From DAISJD01 sp036821645 (GTDB lineage: Bacteria > Pseudomonadota > Alphaproteobacteria > ATCC43930 > CGMCC-115725), in the NCBI GenBank assembly GCA_036821645.1, contig DAISJD010000101.1:1-11023 (forward strand): DNA of 11,023 bases, read 5' to 3'. The stretch's first letter is position 1, and every line of letters begins with the position of its first letter. Shown piece after piece: positions 6,775-11,023 of this stretch. A program made the translations under genes and the position numbers. Below the pieces are notes generated by a model, which was not told where the DNA came from, did no database searches, and was given only the letters and a program-made list of their open reading frames with translations.

Positions 6775-6802
6775 TTGCCTATTTTTCATTTTCCGCTAAA
6801 AG
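6775..6802 (+). promoter_or_regulatory. Weak candidate promoter for hrcA-grpE
   Basis: TTGCCT (6775-6780) and TAAAAG (6797-6802) are 16 bp apart, each matching four of six consensus bases. A transcript would begin about 60 bp before hrcA. This is the best plus-strand pair I see in the rph-hrcA gap, and no sigma-32 or CIRCE sequence could be recognised there. No convincing minus-strand promoter for rph was found. Confidence 0.25.
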
Positions 6803-6867
6803 TCAGGCGAGAGACCTCTTCGCAATGGTCCTGCACTCTGCGTCTGCGTTGAGATGGATTGAAGGCG

Positions 6868-7917
6868 ATGACCCATGCAACCACGATTAGCGCGCTCAGC
6901 GATCGCAGCCGGGAGATTTTCCGGCAAGTGGTCGATGCGTATGTAGCGACCGGGGAACCCATTGGTTCGCGAACCTTGTCGCGCAAACTCGGCCTTGGCC
7001 TGTCGCCGGCGACGATCCGCAATGTGATGGCCGATCTCGAAGAGGCGGGCTTGCTTTATGCCCCACACACATCGGCCGGGCGCGTGCCGACTGAGGCGGG
7101 TTTGCGGCTGTTTGTCGATGGGTTGTTGGAGGTTGGGCACCTGTCGTCGGACGAACGCGACAATCTCGAAGCCCATTGTGCGGCGACCGGCAAATCCATG
7201 GCCCAGGCGTTGGAACAGGCGACTACGGCCTTATCGGGTTTGTCGCAATGTGCGGGCTTGGTGCTGGCTCCCAAGACGGAACGGGCGCTGCGCCATGTGG
7301 AATTCGTCAATCTGGGGCCGGGGCGCGCCTTGGTCGTCCTCATCACCGAAGATGGGGTCGTGGAAAACCGGGTGATCGAGGTTCCGGTCGGTATTCCACC
7401 CTCGGCCCTGGTGCGGGCAGGCAATTATTTGTCGGCCTATGGCGTCAATCGGACGTTGGATGAGACGAAACTGGAAATTGCCCGCGACCGGGACCGCAAC
7501 CGGGCGGAATTGGACGAGTTGACCCATCGGCTGGTCGATGCCGGACTTGCGACCTGGGCGGAAGACGGGTCGGCGGGCGCACTCATCGTGCGGGGGCAGG
7601 CGAAACTGCTCGACGATATTTCGGCCCTTGAAGATCTCGAACGGGTCCGCCATTTGTTCGAGATGTTGGAGACGAAGGAAACCGTGATGCGTCTCGTCGA
7701 AGCGACGCATCAAGGCGAAGGGGTGCGCATTTTCATCGGGGCCGGCAGTGCTTTATTCGGGGTTGCCGGTTGTTCCATGGTGATCGCCCCTTATATGAAC
7801 AGTCGCGAACAGATTGTCGGGGCCATCGGCGTGATCGGCCCCACCCGGATTAATTATGCCCGGATCATCCCCATGGTGGATTATACCGCCAAGGTGATCG
7901 GGCGTTTCATTGGATAG
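6868..7917 (+). CDS. hrcA: HrcA: heat-inducible transcription repressor
   Basis: HrcA represses chaperone genes by binding the CIRCE inverted repeat and needs GroEL to stay active. The 349-residue product has an N-terminal winged helix (about 10-75) with SDRSREIFRQVVDAYVATGE, PIGSRTLSR and LSPATIRNVMADLEEAGLL, then the wing APHTSAGRVPTEAGLR. A long GAF-like dimerisation region follows, ending in GAIGVIGPTRINYARIIPMVDY. Length is typical. ATG 6868 was chosen; an in-frame TTG at 6859 would add three residues and has a GAGATGG stretch upstream, so the start is uncertain by nine bases. It diverges from rph and lies 18 bp before grpE, probably co-transcribed. No CIRCE element was found in this window, so its main target is probably elsewhere, for example groESL (inference). 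Confidence 0.93.
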   Translation: MTHATTISALSDRSREIFRQVVDAYVATGEPIGSRTLSRKLGLGLSPATIRNVMADLEEAGLLYAPHTSAGRVPTEAGLRLFVDGLLEVGHLSSDERDNLEAHCAATGKSMAQALEQATTALSGLSQCAGLVLAPKTERALRHVEFVNLGPGRALVVLITEDGVVENRVIEVPVGIPPSALVRAGNYLSAYGVNRTLDETKLEIARDRDRNRAELDELTHRLVDAGLATWAEDGSAGALIVRGQAKLLDDISALEDLERVRHLFEMLETKETVMRLVEATHQGEGVRIFIGAGSALFGVAGCSMVIAPYMNSREQIVGAIGVIGPTRINYARIIPMVDYTAKVIGRFIG

Positions 7918-7935
7918 AGTGTAAGGATAGGCAGG

Positions 7936-8559
7936 ATGAACGAGACGACCGAAAACGCCGATATTCCCGTCGACGCGGCAGTGCCCGATCATGACGAGGC
8001 GACCGATGCCGTAGGCCCCGAGGATGTAACGGCCGCCTTGCAGGCGGAAATCGCGGGCCTCAAGGATCAATTGTTGCGCGCCCTTGCCGAACAGGAAAAT
8101 ATCCGCCGCAGGGCCGCGCGCGAACGGGAAGATGCCTTGAAATATGGGGCGCAGAATTTCGGCAAGGATTTATTGTCGAGTGCCGACAATCTGCGTCGGG
8201 CGATCGACAGCGTGAAGCCCGATCAGGTTCAGGACGAGGTGATGCGCAATCTTCTGGCCGGGATCGTTGCGACCGAGCGGGAATTGTTGGCGGCCTTCGA
8301 GAAAAACGGCCTGAAGCAGATCAATCCCGAAGGCGAGAAGTTCGATCATAACCTGCATCAGGCGATTTTCGAGGTTGAACAGAGCGGCAAGGTCGCCGGG
8401 ACCGTGGTCCAGGTTCTTCAAGCCGGTTACGTCTTGAACGACCGTCTGTTGCGGCCTGCCATGGTCGGGGTTGCCAAGGGACCGGTGGCCGAGCCTGCGG
8501 CACCGGCGGAAGAGGCAAAGCCCGATAGTCTGCATCAACGGGTGAACACGACGGCTTGA
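7936..8559 (+). CDS. grpE: GrpE: nucleotide exchange factor for DnaK
   Basis: GrpE dimers open the DnaK nucleotide pocket, release ADP and act as a thermosensor. The 207-residue product has an acidic disordered N-terminus (1-30), a long coiled-coil helix (about 31-95, with ALAEQENIRRRAAREREDA), the four-helix region (about 96-125) and the C-terminal beta-wing that contacts DnaK, with VLQAGYVLNDRLLRPAMVGVAKG at about 159-182 (the family signature, shown here as a continuous region). A short Ala/Pro/Glu tail follows. AAGGA at 7923-7927 lies 8 bp before ATG 7936. Placed 18 bp after hrcA and 239 bp before dnaK, with a large hairpin beginning 5 bp after its stop, so dnaK may be transcribed partly on its own. 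Confidence 0.94.
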   Translation: MNETTENADIPVDAAVPDHDEATDAVGPEDVTAALQAEIAGLKDQLLRALAEQENIRRRAAREREDALKYGAQNFGKDLLSSADNLRRAIDSVKPDQVQDEVMRNLLAGIVATERELLAAFEKNGLKQINPEGEKFDHNLHQAIFEVEQSGKVAGTVVQVLQAGYVLNDRLLRPAMVGVAKGPVAEPAAPAEEAKPDSLHQRVNTTA

Positions 8560-8564
8560 AAACC

Positions 8565-8618
8565 ACGGGTCTTAGAAGAAATCTGCATTTCGCACGGCAG
8601 TTCTTCTTGTTGACCCGT
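8565..8618 (+). terminator. Long hairpin between grpE and dnaK (terminator or processing site)
   Basis: ACGGGTC (8565-8571) pairs with GACCCGT (8612-8618). Inside it, AGAAGAA (8574-8580) pairs with TTCTTCT (8601-8607), and CTGC (8583-8586) with GCAG (8597-8600). The resulting 54-nt interrupted stem starts 5 nt after the grpE stop. No T-run follows, so it is not a standard intrinsic terminator; mRNA stabilisation or processing is equally likely. The right arm touches the candidate dnaK promoter. Confidence 0.45.
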
Positions 8619-8646
8619 TGCAGACCGGCTTTCGGCTTCATATATA
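8617..8646 (+). promoter_or_regulatory. Probable dnaK promoter, sigma-32-like
   Basis: GTTGCAG (8617-8623) followed after 12 bp by CTTCATAT (8636-8643) resembles the heat-shock sigma-32 consensus CTTGAAA and CCCCATNT, with 4/7 and 6/8 matches. The same stretch can be read as a sigma-70 pair, TTGCAG (8618-8623), 17 bp, TATATA (8641-8646). Initiation near 8652 would leave a leader of about 145 nt, GC-rich with several small possible stems such as CTTGGC with GCCGAG and no recognised riboswitch. The other 239-bp gap content is the hairpin listed separately. Confidence 0.5.
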
Positions 8647-8798
8647 ACCCTCATGAATGTGCGGGATCGTCGTTGCCGCTTGGCCCGGTTCGGTTTTGGT
8701 GCCGAGGCGGGGGAAGGGTGCGGATGGTTTCGCGATGTCGGGGGGATCGGCAGTGCCTGACGGGGCTGCAATTCCTGCTTTGTTAGATAGAGGTTCAC

Positions 8799-10736
8799 AT
8801 GAGTAAAGTGATTGGGATTGATCTCGGGACGACGAATTCCTGCGTCGCCGTGATGGATGGCAAGACTGCCAAGGTCATTGAAAACAGCGAAGGGGCCCGT
8901 ACCACGCCATCGATGGTCGCCTTTACCGAATCCGACGAGCGCCTCGTCGGTCAGGCCGCGAAGCGTCAGGGTGTGACCAACCCGGAAAACACGTTTTTCG
9001 CCATCAAGCGTCTGATCGGACGTCGGTTCAACGATCCTTACGTGAAAAAGGATGTCGATCTCGTCCCCTATAAGATCGTGGCGGCCGATAGTGGCGACGC
9101 CTGGGTCGAAAGCCGGGGTAAGGGCTTCGCACCGTCGCAGATTTCGGCCTTCATCCTGCAAAAGATGAAGGAAACTGCCGAAGCGTTCTTGGGTGAAACC
9201 GTGACTCAGGCCGTGATCACCGTTCCCGCCTATTTCAATGACAGCCAGCGTCAGGCGACGAAGGATGCCGGGCGGATCGCCGGTCTCGAAGTGTTGCGCA
9301 TCATCAACGAACCGACGGCGGCCGCCCTTGCCTATGGCATGGAACGGCGCGGGTCCGGTCTCATCGCGGTCTATGATTTGGGCGGCGGCACGTTCGACGT
9401 TTCCATTCTCGAAATCGGCGATGGCGTCTTTGAGGTCAAATCCACCAACGGCGATACGTTCCTCGGCGGTGAAGATTTCGACAAGCGCATCATCGATTAT
9501 CTCGCCGACGAATTTAAGCGCGAGCAAGGCATCGATTTGCGCCGGGACAAGCTTGCCCTGCAACGCCTGAAAGAGGCGGCGGAAAAGGCCAAGATCGAAC
9601 TGTCCTCGTCCATGCAGACCGACGTCAACCTGCCCTTTATTACGGCGGATCAGTCGGGTCCGAAGCATCTCAATATCAAATTGAGCCGGGCCAAGCTTGA
9701 ATCCTTGGTCGAAGATCTGGTCCAACGCACGATCGAGCCCTGTAAGGCCGCGATGAAGGATGCGGGCGTCAAGGCGTCCGAAATCGACGAAGTGATCCTG
9801 GTCGGCGGTATGACCCGGATGCCCCGGATCGTCGAGGCGGTCAAATCCTTCTTCGGCAAAGACCCGCATAAGGGGGTTAATCCCGACGAAGTGGTTGCCA
9901 TCGGTGCCGCCATTCAGGCTGGCGTTTTGAAGGGCGAGGTGAAGGATGTTCTCCTCCTCGACGTGACGCCCTTGTCGCTCGGCATCGAAACCTTCGGTGG
10001 GGTGTTCACCCGGCTCATCGATCGCAATACGACGATCCCAACCAAGAAGAGTCAGGTCTTCTCGACCGCCGAGGACAATCAGACCGCCGTCACCATTCGC
10101 GTGTTCCAAGGGGAACGGGAAATGGCGGCGGACAACAAGCTGTTGGGCCAATTCGATTTGGTCGGCATTCCAAGCGCCCCGCGCGGCGTGCCGCAGATCG
10201 AAGTGACCTTCGATATCGACGCCAACGGCATCGTCCAGGTTTCGGCCAAGGATAAGGGCACCGGCAAGGAACAACAGGTCCGCATTCAAGCATCGGGCGG
10301 CTTGTCCGATGCCGAAGTGGAAAAGATGGTCAAGGACGCCGAATTGCATGCCGACGAAGACAAGCGCAAACGCGCGCTGGTCGAGGCGCGCAATCATGCC
10401 GAGGGTCTAATCCATACGACCGAACGGACGGTGAAAGAGGCGGGCGATAAAGTATCGGCCACCGATAAGGCCGGGATCGACGCCGCCATCACCGCCTTGA
10501 AGGATGCGGTTGCGGGTGACGATGTCGATGCCATCACGGCCAAAACCGAAGCGTTGAGCGAATTGTCGATGAAAGTCGGCGAGGCGATCTATAAAGCGTC
10601 CCAGGCCGAAGGGCCGGGTGCCGCAGCGTCGGGTGCTGGGGCAGGAAGCACGGGCGGTCATACGGCCGCCGAGGATGATGGAAAAGTGGTCGATGCCGAC
10701 TTTGAAGAAGTCAATGATCACAAGAAGGGCCATTAA
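8799..10736 (+). CDS. dnaK: DnaK: Hsp70 chaperone
   Basis: ATP-dependent chaperone that binds exposed hydrophobic segments; with DnaJ and GrpE it refolds proteins and usually also controls sigma-32 stability. The 645-residue product is full length. The nucleotide-binding domain (1-383) shows the phosphate-1 loop IGIDLGTTNS at 5-14, PAYFNDSQRQAT, IINEPTAAALAYG at 168-180, VYDLGGGTFDVS at 191-202 and EVILVGGMTRMP at 331-342. The interdomain linker VLLLDVTPLSLG is at 384-395, the substrate-binding beta domain at about 396-505, the helical lid at about 506-600, a Gly/Ala/Ser-rich disordered tail, and the conserved end VVDADFEEV at 630-638. AGAGG at 8789-8793 precedes ATG 8799. It is followed after 76 bp, including a strong hairpin, by dnaJ. 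Confidence 0.98.
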   Translation: MSKVIGIDLGTTNSCVAVMDGKTAKVIENSEGARTTPSMVAFTESDERLVGQAAKRQGVTNPENTFFAIKRLIGRRFNDPYVKKDVDLVPYKIVAADSGDAWVESRGKGFAPSQISAFILQKMKETAEAFLGETVTQAVITVPAYFNDSQRQATKDAGRIAGLEVLRIINEPTAAALAYGMERRGSGLIAVYDLGGGTFDVSILEIGDGVFEVKSTNGDTFLGGEDFDKRIIDYLADEFKREQGIDLRRDKLALQRLKEAAEKAKIELSSSMQTDVNLPFITADQSGPKHLNIKLSRAKLESLVEDLVQRTIEPCKAAMKDAGVKASEIDEVILVGGMTRMPRIVEAVKSFFGKDPHKGVNPDEVVAIGAAIQAGVLKGEVKDVLLLDVTPLSLGIETFGGVFTRLIDRNTTIPTKKSQVFSTAEDNQTAVTIRVFQGEREMAADNKLLGQFDLVGIPSAPRGVPQIEVTFDIDANGIVQVSAKDKGTGKEQQVRIQASGGLSDAEVEKMVKDAELHADEDKRKRALVEARNHAEGLIHTTERTVKEAGDKVSATDKAGIDAAITALKDAVAGDDVDAITAKTEALSELSMKVGEAIYKASQAEGPGAAASGAGAGSTGGHTAAEDDGKVVDADFEEVNDHKKGH

Positions 10737-10745
10737 GCCTTGAGA

Positions 10746-10792
10746 AAACGGGGGATTGCGTCGGGTGTATGCCCCCACGCGATCCCCCGTTT
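10746..10792 (+). terminator. Strong hairpin between dnaK and dnaJ (partial terminator or stabiliser)
   Basis: AAACGGGGGATTGCGT (10746-10761) pairs with ACGCGATCCCCCGTTT (10777-10792): a continuous 16-bp stem with one U-G wobble, and an extra GGG/CCC pairing inside the loop. It starts 9 nt after the dnaK stop. The T-run is only TTT and belongs to the stem, so termination is probably incomplete. Placement suggests it lowers dnaJ expression relative to dnaK, or protects the 3' end of dnaK mRNA (inference). Confidence 0.6.
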
Positions 10793-10812
10793 AGCCCGTC
10801 AGGAAGATCGCC

Positions 10813-11023
10813 ATGGCGAAACAAGATTTTTACGAACTTTTAGGTGCAGAACGCGGCGCATCGGCGGATGACCTGAAAAAGGCCTATCGCAAGCTTGCCA
10901 TGCAGTACCACCCGGATCGCAATCCGGGGGACAAGGTTGCCGAACAAAAGTTCAAAGATATTAACGAAGCCTACGATGTTCTGAAGGACGAGCAGAAGCG
11001 GGCCGCTTATGATCGTTTCGGCC
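10813..11023 (+). CDS. dnaJ: DnaJ: Hsp40 co-chaperone (partial, cut by window end)
   Basis: Only the first 70 residues are present, and they form nearly the whole J-domain, which stimulates DnaK ATP hydrolysis and hands over substrates. The start MAKQDFYELLGAERGAS is typical of DnaJ. The essential HPD motif is at 33-35 in QYHPDRNPGD, followed by KFKDINEAYDVLKDEQKRAAYDRFG. AGGAAG at 10801-10806 is a good ribosome-binding site 6 bp before ATG 10813. The Gly/Phe-rich, zinc-finger and C-terminal domains would lie beyond the window, so type I DnaJ rather than a shorter J-protein is inferred from its position after dnaK. Confidence 0.93.
   Translation, partial: MAKQDFYELLGAERGASADDLKKAYRKLAMQYHPDRNPGDKVAEQKFKDINEAYDVLKDEQKRAAYDRFG

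Noticed and set aside
6831..6860. A CIRCE-like half-site (GCACTC) before hrcA
   Set aside because: At the correct 9-bp spacing the second arm reads GTTGAG rather than GAGTGC, so there is no inverted repeat. A lone hexamer is expected by chance.
8556..8786. A 76-codon frame filling the grpE-dnaK gap
   Set aside because: It would start at a TTG inside the grpE stop region, has no ribosome-binding site, and crosses the hairpin and the candidate dnaK promoter.
8535..10397. A 620-codon open frame antisense to dnaK
   Set aside because: Long antisense frames opposite dnaK are a known by-product of its codon use in GC-rich genomes and have often been misannotated as NAD-specific glutamate dehydrogenase. 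DnaK on the plus strand is unmistakable, and the antisense product shows no recognisable dehydrogenase motifs.
6868..11023. A new or horizontally acquired system in the right half
   Set aside because: All genes are standard housekeeping or heat-shock genes in a familiar order, with composition like their neighbours and no mobile-element traces.

Overview
The window is ordinary chromosomal DNA of a GC-rich alphaproteobacterium. The best guess is something Rhodospirillales-like, based on the block rph-rdgB-hemW facing hrcA-grpE-dnaK-dnaJ and on the alphaproteobacterial look of DnaK. Genus cannot be set from sequence reading alone. There is no IS element, phage gene, tRNA, rRNA or CRISPR array.

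Region 1 (1-316): a sharply AT-rich control region next to GC-rich coding DNA. It carries a perfect 16-bp palindrome, a good TTGACA/TTTAAT promoter reading toward ssuA, a possible divergent promoter reading left, and A-tracts phased at about one helical turn. A divergent gene probably starts at position 39 on the minus strand and leaves the window.

Region 2 (317-4153, plus): an alkanesulfonate uptake and desulfonation operon, ssuA-ssuD-ssuC-ssuB. It encodes a periplasmic binding protein, an FMNH2-dependent monooxygenase, a permease and an ATPase. Together they import organosulfonates and release sulfite as a sulfur source. The D/C and C/B junctions are ATGA overlaps. The flavin reductase gene ssuE is absent. 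SsuC has unusual low-complexity tails at both ends.

Region 3 (4121-6660, minus): rph-rdgB-hemW, a tight housekeeping operon (3'-end trimming of tRNA, clean-up of non-canonical purine nucleotides, heme chaperone). hemW and ssuB meet tail to tail and overlap by 33 bp.

Region 4 (6859-11023, plus): the heat-shock cluster hrcA-grpE-dnaK-dnaJ, with dnaJ cut by the window edge. No CIRCE operator was found, but a sigma-32-like promoter lies just before dnaK. Two strong inverted repeats sit in the grpE-dnaK and dnaK-dnaJ gaps and may set the relative amounts of the three chaperone proteins.

I see no convincing new multi-gene system. The most interesting unexplained signals are non-coding: the palindrome and phased A-tracts before ssuA, the switch-like hairpins at the end of ssuC, and the hairpins flanking dnaK.
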